A DNA stretch of 64,000 nt from Sandaracinobacteroides sayramensis (GCF_022014495.1 NZ_JAKLSQ010000013.1:1-64000); one strand, 5' to 3'; shown: positions 1-8,314, numbered from the stretch's first letter. The notes: generated from the letters alone by a model not told the origin. A program made the numbers and translations.

Positions 1-2328
1 AAGGAAAACAAAAATGAATCCTGGACACCTTCGCATTATCGCGTCCTCGCGATTAGCTGTCTTATGCGCAGCTGCGCATAACGTCCGGAAAGCGCCGGCA
101 TAGGCGTCGTAGATGCCGATCTGGCCGGGCGTCAGCCTGTGTTCGAGCATCTCATATTCGACGCCGTCGAACGACAGCGAGCGGGCCGCATAGAGGCCGA
201 GCGCCTTTAGGTCGCGTGCGAGAACCTCCATCGCCGCGACCCCGCCATCCTCGATCGCGGCGATGAACTCCGAGCGCGTCGAGAAGGGGAAGTCTTCACC
301 GCCCCACAGGCCGAGGCGCTGGGCGTAGCCGAGGTTCTGCACGGTGGTCGCGCCGGTCGCCGAGACATAGACGATGCGGGCATTCGGCAAGGCGTGCTGG
401 AGTCTGAGCCCGGCACGACCCTGTTGCGAAGGCACCTGATCGCCGCGCTCGCCTTTGCCACCGGCCGCATTGGTCATGGCGTGCGCCTCGTCGAACACGA
501 TCACGCCGTCAAAGTCCGCCCCCAGCCAGTCGACGATCTGCTGGACGCGGCTGACCTTCTCGCCGCGTTCCTGCGACCGCAGCGTGGCGTAGGTCGTGAA
601 CAACACGCCCGCATCGAGCCTGATCGGCGTGCCCTGGCGGAACCGGGACAGCGGCGTCACCAGCAGCCGTTCTTGCCCGAGCGCTTCCCAGTCGCGCATC
701 GCGTCCTGATGCAGGGTCTCCGACCGGCTCACCCAGACCGCGCGGCGGCGGCCTTTGAGCCAGTTGTCGAGGATGATGCCCGCAACCTGGCGGCCCTTGC
801 CGGCGCCGGTCCCGTCGCCCAACATCCAGCCACGCCGGAAGCGCACCGCGCTCTCGGCATCGTCTGGCGCGGCGGTGACGACATCCCAGGTCGGATCGAC
901 GCTCCACGATCCCGCCAGATGGTCGCCATGCGCTTCGCCCGCGAGAATGATGGATTCGAGCTGGGCATCAGACAATATGCCGTCAGCGATCAGCCGGGAC
1001 GGCAGCAGCGGACAATAAGACGGCCTGGGCGGCGCGACCGAGGCCATCGCCGCCGACTGGACCAGCGGCGTGGGGTGCGGCTTCGCGCCAGGGATATGGA
1101 TCGACTGGAGCCCATAGGGCTCATAGATCGCCTCGGTCAGCCGGCCGGCTTCGGCGGGAGTCCAGTCGATGGTCTCATAGGCCAGTTCGACGGCATCGGA
1201 CGCGCTGACCGGAACCGGCGCGGGGACGGTCACGATACGCGAGCCTGTGAGCTTTGCCGTCATCGCCGGCAGGGCGATCGGCGTGGCGGGCGGCGGTGCA
1301 TTGGGCGTGGGAGCGCGCGGCGGCATGAGGTCGAGCACCCAGCGTAGCAGCGTGGCGGTATCGGGCGCGACGCCCGGCGAGACCGGGAAGACCGTGAGGT
1401 CGTCGGCGGGGACGCGGTCGATCACGGTCAGCCGCGTGTCGATGGTGGTGCCGTGCTTCGCATAGACCCCGCCGTCGATCGCCGCCGAGAAGACCACGCG
1501 GCCGCGCTCCTGAAGTCGGAAAAAAGCTTCGGTCCAGGTGGGATTGTCGGGCGCGCAGCTTGCGCCGGTGATCGCGACCAGACGGCCGCCCGGCGCCAGA
1601 CGCGCCAGCGCCGAGCCGATATGGCGCAGCGCTGCGTCCTTCATGGTGCGATCGACATGCGCAACCGCCGAGAATGGCGGGTTCATCAGCACTACGGTGG
1701 GAATCAGGCTCGCGTCCAGATGATCATGGATATGCGCGGCGTTATGGCGGGTGACGGCGCAGTCGCCGAACAGCCCCGCCAGCACCTCGGCGCGGATCTC
1801 TGCCAGTTCATTGAGGATCAGACGCGCGCCCCGGCTCTCGGCATGGACGGCGAGTAGCCCGGTGCCGGCCGATGGTTCCAGCACGACGTCGCCGGGCCGG
1901 ATGGCGGCGGCGAGCGCCGCGACGACGCCGAGTCCGGCAGGCGTTGAGAATTGCTGCAATGTCTGGGAGGATTGGGATCGACGCGTGTGGGTCGGCAACA
2001 AGGCGCCGATCTTCTCGATCATCGCCAGCGCGGCTGCCGGAGAAGCGGATTTACGGAAAATCGCAGATCCGTATTTACGCAGGAACAGCACTTGCGCCGC
2101 CTCACAGGCGTCATAGACGGTCTTCCAGTCCCAGGTGCCGTCAGCATCGGAACCACCGAACGTCGCCTCCATGGCGAAGCGCAACGCACGCGCGTCGATG
2201 GCGCGGCCGCGTTCGAGGTCAGGCAGGATGAGATTGGCGGCGGCAAGGATCGCCTGGCCAGTCGCGGCGAAACCGGGCGCGGCAGGAAATAACGCCGCCG
2301 AACGGGTAGCGGATGCAGATGGAGTCAT
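1..2328 (-). CDS. Strawberry-notch-type helicase with N-terminal methyltransferase-like domain (partial, probably interrupted)
   Basis: The reading frame opens at ATG 2328 and stays open to the window edge (776 codons). Residues ~150-156 (EPSAGTG) and ~213 (NPPF) look like SAM-dependent N6-adenine methyltransferase motifs I and IV. Residues 504-511 (GDGTGAGK) form a Walker A and ~613-616 (DEAH) a Walker B, typical of strawberry-notch NTPases. A fused methyltransferase/helicase resembles the DarB antirestriction protein of phage P1, so protection of incoming DNA is a plausible role (inference). Family members are usually about twice this long. After residue ~747 (around position 88), just before the palindrome at 62-81, the sequence no longer looks like the family, which suggests an insertion has cut off the C-terminal helicase domain. 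It is the last gene of the minus-strand block and has a structured leader of its own. Confidence 0.8.
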   Translation of the reverse strand, partial: MTPSASATRSAALFPAAPGFAATGQAILAAANLILPDLERGRAIDARALRFAMEATFGGSDADGTWDWKTVYDACEAAQVLFLRKYGSAIFRKSASPAAALAMIEKIGALLPTHTRRSQSSQTLQQFSTPAGLGVVAALAAAIRPGDVVLEPSAGTGLLAVHAESRGARLILNELAEIRAEVLAGLFGDCAVTRHNAAHIHDHLDASLIPTVVLMNPPFSAVAHVDRTMKDAALRHIGSALARLAPGGRLVAITGASCAPDNPTWTEAFFRLQERGRVVFSAAIDGGVYAKHGTTIDTRLTVIDRVPADDLTVFPVSPGVAPDTATLLRWVLDLMPPRAPTPNAPPPATPIALPAMTAKLTGSRIVTVPAPVPVSASDAVELAYETIDWTPAEAGRLTEAIYEPYGLQSIHIPGAKPHPTPLVQSAAMASVAPPRPSYCPLLPSRLIADGILSDAQLESIILAGEAHGDHLAGSWSVDPTWDVVTAAPDDAESAVRFRRGWMLGDGTGAGKGRQVAGIILDNWLKGRRRAVWVSRSETLHQDAMRDWEALGQERLLVTPLSRFRQGTPIRLDAGVLFTTYATLRSQERGEKVSRVQQIVDWLGADFDGVIVFDEAHAMTNAAGGKGERGDQVPSQQGRAGLRLQHALPNARIVYVSATGATTVQNLGYAQRLGLWGGEDFPFSTRSEFIAAIEDGGVAAMEVLARDLKALGLYAARSLSFDGVEYEMLEHRLTPGQIGIYDAYAGAFRTLCAAAHKTANREDAIMRRCPGFIFVFL
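62..81. repeat. Perfect 20-bp palindrome, possible recombinase site
   Basis: The arms TTATGCGCAG and CTGCGCATAA are exact reverse complements. The half-site TGCGCATAA resembles the XerC-type arm of dif sites. The palindrome sits where the helicase reading frame (minus strand) stops looking like its family, so it may mark the end of an inserted element whose body lies to the left. A recombinase was not visible. Confidence 0.5.
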
Positions 2329-2450
2329 GAGAAATGTCCGAGGAGAGCGGGACTGGAGCAAGCCAGCGGATGCTCTCTCTCGATCCGGCAGGCTCGCCCC
2401 TTCCGGCCTGCCTCTTGCTCTGGTCGAGGCTCCAGCACCGCTAGCTATTG
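2329..2450 (-). promoter_or_regulatory. Structured leader of the helicase gene
   Basis: Read on the minus strand, this leader contains a hairpin with arms GCAGGC and GCCTGC, a purine-rich GAGAGAGAG box, and a second pair of complementary stretches before the ATG. The layout (arm, GA-box, arm, start codon) resembles the leaders before parB (6201-6305) and ardC (7286-7385), but the sequence match is weaker and no good Shine-Dalgarno follows the last arm. It could be a promoter, an RNA regulator or a single-strand promoter; the sequence alone does not decide. Confidence 0.4.
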
Positions 2451-2559
2451 GCGTCGCCAGCGCGACGCTGTGCACACTCGATCAGTGGCACGAGCGGCCC
2501 TTGGCGTATCCACGCTGATGCCCTGAACGGGGCCGCGATGATGATGAAGCCGCCTGACA

Positions 2560-2596
2560 CAAAAATCCGGGCGATCCCACGCTGGAGATCGCCCGG
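2560..2596 (-). terminator. Rho-independent terminator of the DUF7007-like operon
   Basis: On the minus strand a perfect 10-bp stem (CCGGGCGATC with its complement, 2567-2596) is followed by ATTTTTGTG. It lies 15 bp past the stop codon of the DUF7007-like gene, as expected for an intrinsic terminator. Confidence 0.8.
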
Positions 2597-2610
2597 TTGA
2601 TGTCTGACGT

Positions 2611-3441
2611 TTAGGCGGCGCTGGCGGTGGAACCATCCCAGGCCCGGTGCCGCTGTTCGTCGATCACGAATCCGTGCGGGCCCGCACGATACTCATCCTC
2701 AGGAACCAGAAACCGGCGACGGGTGGTTGCCGCACGGCCGCCCCCGAGTGTGGCGACACAATCCACGAACCCCGGCCGCTCCTTCGAGGTGATCGCCGAG
2801 ATCACCACCCAGTCATGGGCGTGGGCCTCGTGGAAAAGCCGGCGATCATTGGCGAAGGATTCCCCTGATTCGAGGGTGCGGCCATGCACCGCCTCCCAGC
2901 ACTCGGGATAATAGTCGCGCAGCGTGCGATCGGCGTGGCGACGCTCGCAATCGGTGAACAGGTCGGGAAAGCCGATGGCGACCTTGGCCCATTCGCAGTC
3001 TTCTTCATACCATCCGCCTGAAACGCGCAGCACGGTAGGCATCGCCGCATTGCGTGTCCGGTCGAGCTTGATCCCGCCATGGCTGGCGGTCGAATGGAAG
3101 GCCACGCCGTCGGCATAGATCTCGCTCGACTGCGCCATGCCCCAGGGTGTGGAGATTCGCTGACGATCCTCACGGCGGCCAAGCGTTCGAAGCTGGCGGC
3201 GATGTTCGGCGTTCTCCTCGACATGGGCGCGAAAGGTCGCTTCATCGGCGACGCTGGCTGACGCGCCGAAGACATTGCTTGTCGTCCATTGGTCGATCGG
3301 CCGGGTCAGACGCCAGCCGGTCGCCACCCTGAACCCGTTTTTCGCCGGGATAGCGATGAAGCCGATATCCTCGACCCGTGCAGCGAGATGGCCATCGGCG
3401 GAACGGCCAAAGACGGCGGCGATAGCATCACCCGCGTTCAT
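2611..3441 (-). CDS. Conserved hypothetical protein, DUF7007-like
   Basis: This is a 276-aa soluble protein with no signal peptide or membrane segment. It resembles the DUF7007 proteins found beside ardC and parB-like genes on sphingomonad plasmids; that match is from memory of the family and no function is known. The chosen ATG (3441-3439) overlaps the TGA of the upstream gene as ATGA, so the two are translationally coupled. A longer frame upstream exists but lies inside the preceding gene and reads as arginine-rich nonsense. A strong terminator follows the gene. Membership in the antirestriction block suggests a role in establishing or maintaining the element (inference). Confidence 0.75.
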   Translation of the reverse strand: MNAGDAIAAVFGRSADGHLAARVEDIGFIAIPAKNGFRVATGWRLTRPIDQWTTSNVFGASASVADEATFRAHVEENAEHRRQLRTLGRREDRQRISTPWGMAQSSEIYADGVAFHSTASHGGIKLDRTRNAAMPTVLRVSGGWYEEDCEWAKVAIGFPDLFTDCERRHADRTLRDYYPECWEAVHGRTLESGESFANDRRLFHEAHAHDWVVISAITSKERPGFVDCVATLGGGRAATTRRRFLVPEDEYRAGPHGFVIDEQRHRAWDGSTASAA

Positions 3442-3938
3442 GCCGCCCTCCCGATGTCTGGAAGGATGGCGTTCGCCTCGTCGCCGACGACCTCGAACCG
3501 GGCGTTCGAATAGCGATGGCTGGCGAACCAGCTTTGCGCGGTCGCCATGTCGGGCGCGAGGTGACGCAGTTCGTCCACGCCCTCCCACTGGGTGAGCACG
3601 CGTACCATCCCGTCTGTCGGTTGTTCTACGATCTCGAAATGCAGCGCGCTGGTGACATGCCAGGTCATCGTCACCACCATCACGATGACGCCGCCGCTGC
3701 CAAAATCGCCATGATGGAGTGTGAAGCCTTCCGGGATGGAATAGGTCGGCCGCACGATCGCCGGGGTCTTCTTGATCAGACGCCCGACGCCATTGTTGCG
3801 CTCCCAGGCGGCGAGTTTCTTGTTGAACCGGGCCGGCGGTCTCGGCTGGCCGTCGGAATAGCGCAGGAGCGCGCCGAGCGGCGCGGTGCGGATAAGATCG
3901 CTCAGCGCATTGGCGCCGAATATGCGTGGTGAAGTCAT
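3438..3938 (-). CDS. Conserved hypothetical protein of the plasmid-type block
   Basis: A 166-aa soluble protein, not recognised beyond its company. The start at 3938 (MTSPRIFGANAL) is preferred; an in-frame ATG seven codons further upstream (3959) falls in the terminator hairpin of parB. The middle part has beta-strand-like stretches (VIVMVVTMTWHV) and the C-terminal third is rich in charged helices. It is the first gene of a two-gene operon with the DUF7007-like gene, with which it shares an ATGA overlap. It is separated from parB by an intrinsic terminator, so it needs its own promoter within about 100 bp; none is obvious. Confidence 0.7.
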   Translation of the reverse strand: MTSPRIFGANALSDLIRTAPLGALLRYSDGQPRPPARFNKKLAAWERNNGVGRLIKKTPAIVRPTYSIPEGFTLHHGDFGSGGVIVMVVTMTWHVTSALHFEIVEQPTDGMVRVLTQWEGVDELRHLAPDMATAQSWFASHRYSNARFEVVGDEANAILPDIGRAA

Positions 3939-3956
3939 GGAATATCTCCAGATATG

Positions 3957-3984
3957 CAAAAGCCCGGCGCAATGGGCCGGGCTT
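3957..3984 (-). terminator. Intrinsic terminator between parB-like gene and the two-gene operon
   Basis: On the minus strand AAGCCCGGC pairs with GCCGGGCTT around a short loop and is followed by TTGC. It sits directly upstream of the 3938 start, inside the 108-bp gap to parB. Termination of a transcript entering from parB requires that transcript to read through the parB stop at 4047. Confidence 0.55.
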
Positions 3985-4046
3985 CTGGTGATGGGTGTTG
4001 GAAAAGGGTGGCGGAGCGACCGGAGCCGCCCCGCCAGAGTGGGCGG

Positions 4047-6200
4047 CTATTCGGCTGCGATCGCATAGCCTTCGGACAGATCGTCCTCGTCAGCCGGTTG
4101 GTCGTCGTCCCCGCCGAGGAACGCGGGCAGTGCCTCGGCATCGGCATCGGCGGCCTCGTCCTGATCGACCGCCGCCGGATCGAACGCATCTTCGATCGCC
4201 GGCGTGCGGAGCGGTTCGGGCAACCAGTCCGCATCGGCCAGCAGGCGCTCGGCTTCGCGGGCCATGTCGCCCTTCTTGAGATGATCGATCAGGCCGGCCG
4301 TATGGTCGTCCCTGGCTTCGGCCACCGCGATCAGGATGCGCGGCTTGGCGACCCGGCCGAGATAATTCTCAACCGTCGGCTTCCAGCCCGCCGCCACCAT
4401 GTCGAGACCGACCGCACGCGCCAGCACATGGCTGTGCGCGAGCCGCCGCTCGACGCCATGTGCCGAGACGCGGCCGTCATAGCGGCTGGTCGCCTCCCAC
4501 AGCGCATTGACCCCGAACGCGGCGCAATGCGCGAACAGCGCCGCCTGATCGACGCCGTCGAGCAGCATCAGCGCGTCCCACAGGTCCTTGTCGGAATCGG
4601 GCAGCCGCTTCTCCCAGGCCTCATGGCGTGCGGCAATCGAGCGGGCCGATGAACTGTCCTTCATGCCCGGCGCCTGGTTCGCGAAGCTGGTGCGCGTGAC
4701 CGAGATGCCGACACAGGATTCGGTGCGGCCATGATAGAAGCTGGACAGCACCATGGCATGCAACACGGCGGCGAACGCCGTCGAAGGACTGGCGGCGAAC
4801 GCATCCTGCAAGGCAAGCGTGCGATGCGCGGTGAGTTCGGAGACCAGACGATCGGGCAGTGGCTTGATGATCTGCTCGTCATCATCATCCGGTTCGTCCA
4901 CAGCGACCCCGCCGACCGTGACGACGGTGGATCGGGCAGCCGGCTGCTGCGGGCCGATCGGGTCGACGGACTGATCGCCCTCAGCCTCATCGTCGCCCGG
5001 TTCGGCGACCTGCGGTTCATCCTCGGCGCGGACCCAGCCCCGTTCAACAAAGAGCGACCCGTCGGTGTCGAGGCTGACGAAAGCGCCGGCGATACCTATT
5101 TCCCGCGGATCATAGGTCCTCGGCCGTTCGATCAGGCCCGCCAGTTCCTCATCGATCGCTTCGATCCGCGCCGCCACGTCCTCCGGCAGTTCCTCGACAT
5201 CCTCATAGTTCGCCTCGATGGCGTTGCCCTCGGCGGTCAAGGCCTCGGCGCGCGCCGATTCCGCATCGGTGAGCGCCGCCGGATCGCTGTCGATCTCGCG
5301 CAGGCTGTTGAGATGGCCATAGGGCAGATCCACGGCCGCCGTGACCCACTTCCAGCCTTCGCCGCCGATCCGTTCGGCATCGGCCTGAAGCTTCGCAGCG
5401 ACCAGCGTGTCGAGAAGCGCGGCGTCCTGAAGCCAGCCGCCATCGTCGGCCTCGAACAGGTCGCGCAGCACGCACCCGCCGGCCTCGGCATAGGCGTCGA
5501 TGCCGACGAACAGCACCCGCTTGTCCGACGCGCGCACCGTGTTCTCGGTGAGGCGCGAGCGGATGAACGAGGATTCCTTGTTCCAGCTATGTGCGAGCAG
5601 CTCCCACACCTGTTCCTGACGGGCATGATCCTCGCTCACCGAGAAGGCCATCAACTGATCGAGGGTCATGCCGTCCTCGGCATAGATCTCGTGCAGCGCG
5701 GGCGACACCGACGCCAGCTTCAGGCGCTGGCGCACCACGGCGGGCGTGGTCATGAAGGTGGCGGCGATCGCCTCGATATCGTCGCCCTGGTCGACAAGGC
5801 GCTTCATGGAGCGGAACTGATCGAGCGGGTGCAACTGCTCGCGGTGCGTGTTCTCGGCAAGCGAGTCTTCCTCGGCCGAGATGGGATCGTTCGCATCCTT
5901 GACGATGCACGGCACCGGGGCGTTCTTCGCCAGCCGCTTGCGCTTCACCAGCAGTTCCAGCGCGCGAAAGCGCCGGCCGCCGGCAGGCAGATGGAACCGG
6001 CCGGTCTCCTGTCCCTCGTCATTGAGCGTCGGGCGGACGTTCAGGCTTTGCAGAAGACCACGCCGGGCGATGTCGTCGGCAAGCGCCTCGATCGAGACGC
6101 CGGCCTTCACGCGCCGGACATTGGACTGGGACAGGTCGATCAGATCGAGCGGGATGTCCCGCGCGCTGCTGAGGACGATCTTGGGGGCAGCTTTTGCCAT
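4047..6200 (-). CDS. Large ParB/Srx-domain protein (chromosome/plasmid partition family)
   Basis: The 717-aa protein has an N-terminal ParB/sulfiredoxin fold: NVRR at 27-30, GGRRFRAL at 74-81 (ParB box II) and ENTHR at 116-120 (box III), followed by a helix-turn-helix-like stretch at about 140-165. The remaining ~550 residues are an acidic, family-specific extension found in the large ParB-like proteins of plasmids and ICEs. Such proteins are CTP/DNA-binding factors or nucleases, and the exact role is unknown. No ParA is next to it, so classical partitioning is not shown. The start at ATG 6200 follows a GGAG Shine-Dalgarno and is preceded by the shared structured leader. A longer frame to 6866 runs across that leader and through ardC in another frame and was discarded. 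Confidence 0.85.
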   Translation of the reverse strand: MAKAAPKIVLSSARDIPLDLIDLSQSNVRRVKAGVSIEALADDIARRGLLQSLNVRPTLNDEGQETGRFHLPAGGRRFRALELLVKRKRLAKNAPVPCIVKDANDPISAEEDSLAENTHREQLHPLDQFRSMKRLVDQGDDIEAIAATFMTTPAVVRQRLKLASVSPALHEIYAEDGMTLDQLMAFSVSEDHARQEQVWELLAHSWNKESSFIRSRLTENTVRASDKRVLFVGIDAYAEAGGCVLRDLFEADDGGWLQDAALLDTLVAAKLQADAERIGGEGWKWVTAAVDLPYGHLNSLREIDSDPAALTDAESARAEALTAEGNAIEANYEDVEELPEDVAARIEAIDEELAGLIERPRTYDPREIGIAGAFVSLDTDGSLFVERGWVRAEDEPQVAEPGDDEAEGDQSVDPIGPQQPAARSTVVTVGGVAVDEPDDDDEQIIKPLPDRLVSELTAHRTLALQDAFAASPSTAFAAVLHAMVLSSFYHGRTESCVGISVTRTSFANQAPGMKDSSSARSIAARHEAWEKRLPDSDKDLWDALMLLDGVDQAALFAHCAAFGVNALWEATSRYDGRVSAHGVERRLAHSHVLARAVGLDMVAAGWKPTVENYLGRVAKPRILIAVAEARDDHTAGLIDHLKKGDMAREAERLLADADWLPEPLRTPAIEDAFDPAAVDQDEAADADAEALPAFLGGDDDQPADEDDLSEGYAIAAE

Positions 6201-6305
6201 GTCGGTTACTCCATGACGGGTCGCCGGGAGACTCTCTCTCGGCTGCAAGCCCGTCACAAAGCCGAAGGCCATCCCCTCACTCTCCCTCCGGCCTGGCCCC
6301 CGACG
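6201..6305 (-). promoter_or_regulatory. Shared structured leader (copy B) before parB-like gene
   Basis: On the minus strand the arms GACGGG (6255-6250) and CCCGTC (6220-6215) are 29 nt apart, with GAGAGAGAG between them. The 3' arm is followed two bases later by the GGAG Shine-Dalgarno of the parB-like gene. A GAGTGAGGGGATGGCC stretch lies just upstream of the first arm. The same arrangement precedes ardC (7286-7385) and the ardC stump (21311-21405). Confidence 0.6.
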
Positions 6306-6328
6306 CCAGCGCTGGAAGGATGAGCACC

Positions 6329-7285
6329 TCACGCCGCCTTCCGCTGGATTTCCGCATCCGCGACCGCAGACTGATCGGCGGCGTCCTCGTCCCGGAAGTC
6401 GAGGAGGAAGTTGGCGGCCTTCGAGGCGGCTCTGGCGGCGCGGACGATGGCCCGATTGTCCTCGCGGATGATATCGAGCCAGGAGCCCAGGTAATCGGCG
6501 TGCCGGACGGTGGGCACGATACCGAGCGCGGCGCAGACGAAAGCACCCGCCATTTCCGCGATCAGCTCCTCGCGTCCATATTCCTTGGATCCGAACGCGC
6601 CGGTCTGATCGCGGTCGAGCCGGCTTCGGCCCCCGACCCAGTGCGATAGCTCGTGAAATGCCGTCCGATGCCAGTTTATGGGGTCGAAATATGCGTCCGG
6701 TCGCGGCACCTGCACATAATCCTGACCCGGAGCATAGAAGGCGCGGTCGCCGCCAATACGGAAGTCGGCGCCGGTCGCGGCGATCAGCGTCTCGGCTTCG
6801 GGCAGAATAAGCCCTTCGGGCAAGGGCGGCGGCGGAGCGGCGATCCGTTCGGGCAATCCCTCGCACTGGTCCGTCGAAAAGACGGTGTAGCGCTTGAGGA
6901 AGGGGATCGAGCCGGGTTCGCGGCCATTTTCGCTGGCGCGGCGCCGTTCGCTGTCCGGCGTGAAACGATGGGCATAGACGACAGTCGTGCCGTGCTCGCC
7001 CTTGCGGACATTGCCGCCCAGCGCGAGTGCCTGGCGGAAGGTCAGAAATGTGTTGGTTGAGAAGCCATTGGCGACCACGGTGTCCCAGAGGATCAGGATG
7101 TTGATCCCGGAATAACGATCACCGGTCTTGCCGTTGCGCGGCATGTCGAGGGACGCCTTCGACGTGGCCCAGGGCTGAACCCACGGCACCCGTCCGGCCT
7201 CTAGTTCGGCGATGATCTTGTCGGTGATGGACTGATAGAGGTCTGTCCGTTCGCCGTTGGTGCGAGATGTGGTGGTGCGCGCCAT
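6329..7285 (-). CDS. ardC: ArdC-family antirestriction protein
   Basis: The 318-aa protein has the N-terminal ssDNA-binding region of ArdC (residues 13-110, with YQSITDKIIAELEAG and GNVRKGEHG) and a C-terminal zincin-like domain with HELSH at 211-215 and a following REELIAEMAGAF helix (239-250) that should supply the third zinc ligand. ArdC proteins bind single-stranded DNA and protect incoming plasmid DNA from restriction, typically early after conjugation. The start follows a GGAG placed 8 bases upstream, right after the 3' arm of the shared leader. The gene lies just upstream of parB with a 128-bp gap that holds the next leader copy. Confidence 0.9.
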   Translation of the reverse strand: MARTTTSRTNGERTDLYQSITDKIIAELEAGRVPWVQPWATSKASLDMPRNGKTGDRYSGINILILWDTVVANGFSTNTFLTFRQALALGGNVRKGEHGTTVVYAHRFTPDSERRRASENGREPGSIPFLKRYTVFSTDQCEGLPERIAAPPPPLPEGLILPEAETLIAATGADFRIGGDRAFYAPGQDYVQVPRPDAYFDPINWHRTAFHELSHWVGGRSRLDRDQTGAFGSKEYGREELIAEMAGAFVCAALGIVPTVRHADYLGSWLDIIREDNRAIVRAARAASKAANFLLDFRDEDAADQSAVADAEIQRKAA

Positions 7286-7385
7286 TGCGTTTCTCCGCGA
7301 CGGGCCGGCATCGGGCCACTCCCTCTGCCTTTCAACCCGTCACGGATAATCCGGTCATCCTCTCACTCTCGGGGCGTTGCGGGGC
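7286..7385 (-). promoter_or_regulatory. Shared structured leader (copy A) before ardC
   Basis: The arms GACGGG (minus, 7341-7336) and CCCGTC (7304-7299) are 31 nt apart and enclose a GAGGGAG box. The 3' arm is followed two bases later by GGAG, the ardC Shine-Dalgarno. The upstream flank GAGAGTGAGAGGATGACCGG is nearly the same as in copies B and C. The sequence closest to this is the leader at 21311-21405, which also shares GCAACGCC further upstream. Confidence 0.65.
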
Positions 7386-7550
7386 GCCCCCGCTGATGGG
7401 GTATGCCCAGTTTGCGGCGGAGCGATCGCGTGCTGGCACGGCTGTCCAGACACCCGTCGCCCGCGCCCTCTGTATGGCGACGAAACAGGGGGCGTCCCGC
7501 CGCCACCGCCAGCCCGGCAATGATGCGACCCGAAAGCGCCGGGGCTGATT

Positions 7551-7826
7551 TTAGTCGGCCGATGGCATGGAATGACCATCATGCATGGACTTCATGCAAT
7601 CAGCGGCATTCATCTTCATCATGTCGCACGAACAGTTCGCCATCTGTGCCTGATCAGGCACCCACACGCGCTTCTGCGCAGGGCCGGTAGCCCGCGGGCC
7701 GTATTGAGGCGCCGACTGCCACTCCCAATGCCCTTGAGGCGTGGTCGGGGCGTTGTCGGTCACCCATACGGGCGTGATGAAACTGAGGGCCGCCAGCAAT
7801 GCGGCCGAAAGCAACTTCATAGTCAT
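7551..7826 (-). CDS. Small secreted Cys/Met/His-rich protein
   Basis: A 91-aa protein with a signal peptide (MTMKLLSAALLAALSFI). The mature part has a Trp-rich middle and ends in a Cys/Met/His-rich tail (NCSCDMMKMN, then MHDGHSM), which could bind copper. It is not a family I recognise by name. It is the last gene of a minus-strand row of small periplasmic proteins downstream of the CnrYXH-type module, so a role in periplasmic metal handling is likely but inferred. In-frame alternative starts are GTG 7829 and ATG 7820. Confidence 0.65.
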   Translation of the reverse strand: MTMKLLSAALLAALSFITPVWVTDNAPTTPQGHWEWQSAPQYGPRATGPAQKRVWVPDQAQMANCSCDMMKMNAADCMKSMHDGHSMPSAD

Positions 7827-7908
7827 CACGAATATCCTTTGACTGAATGGAAACGGATCGGGTTCGGGGCGCGGTGCTGCCGCGTGCCGAACAAACGCGA
7901 TCGGTCAA

Positions 7909-8269
7909 TCAGCCAAGGTTCATGGGAGGATCGGGATCGGGGGCGAAGTTCTTGCCAGTGAGTACGATCGTCGCCGACCAGAAAATCGGCCTGCCGTGGA
8001 TGTGAGGTGCCGCGAGGTTTCCAGGAAGATCGACCGCCATCAACGGCACGACGCACCCCATGGCGGCGATGCAATCAAGGGTGAGACCCTTGCATGGCTT
8101 TTCCTTTGGCGCCGGCTGTTGCATGGCAATCATGGCCATGCAATCCGCGTCCATCGCCATTGTCCTGGCCGGCGCGGTCGCGGGAACGCTGCGCGCATAG
8201 GCCCACTCAGCTCCGAAGAAGGCCGATCAGGGCTCCGATGAGGAGCAGCGAGGCAAGGAAACGCTTCAC
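7909..8269 (-). pseudogene. Small copper-cluster secreted protein split by a frameshift
   Basis: A GTG at 8269 opens a signal-peptide-like frame (MKRFLASLLLIGALIGL) that meets a stop at 8209-8207. The neighbouring frame continues without a stop from about 8223 through AFFGAEWAYARSVPATAPAR into a Met/Cys-rich protein ending at 7909. Removing one C near 8221-8224 would join both halves into one secreted protein of ~119 residues. In the downstream half the first usable start is ATG 8160, which would lack any signal peptide. The break may be a true mutation or a sequencing error. The motif MAMDADCMAMIAMQQ suggests metal binding. Confidence 0.6.
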
Positions 8270-8314
8270 GATGGAATTTATCTATAACAACCCTGTCCTG
8301 ACGGCAATCGCCGC

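Noticed and set aside
394-1347. Plus-strand frame of 317 codons at the left edge
   Set aside because: It is antisense to the helicase, whose motifs are plain on the minus strand.
4731-6323. Long plus-strand frame opposite the ParB-like gene
   Set aside because: It is a GC-driven shadow of the parB codons; its residues show no family pattern, whereas the minus strand has clear ParB boxes.
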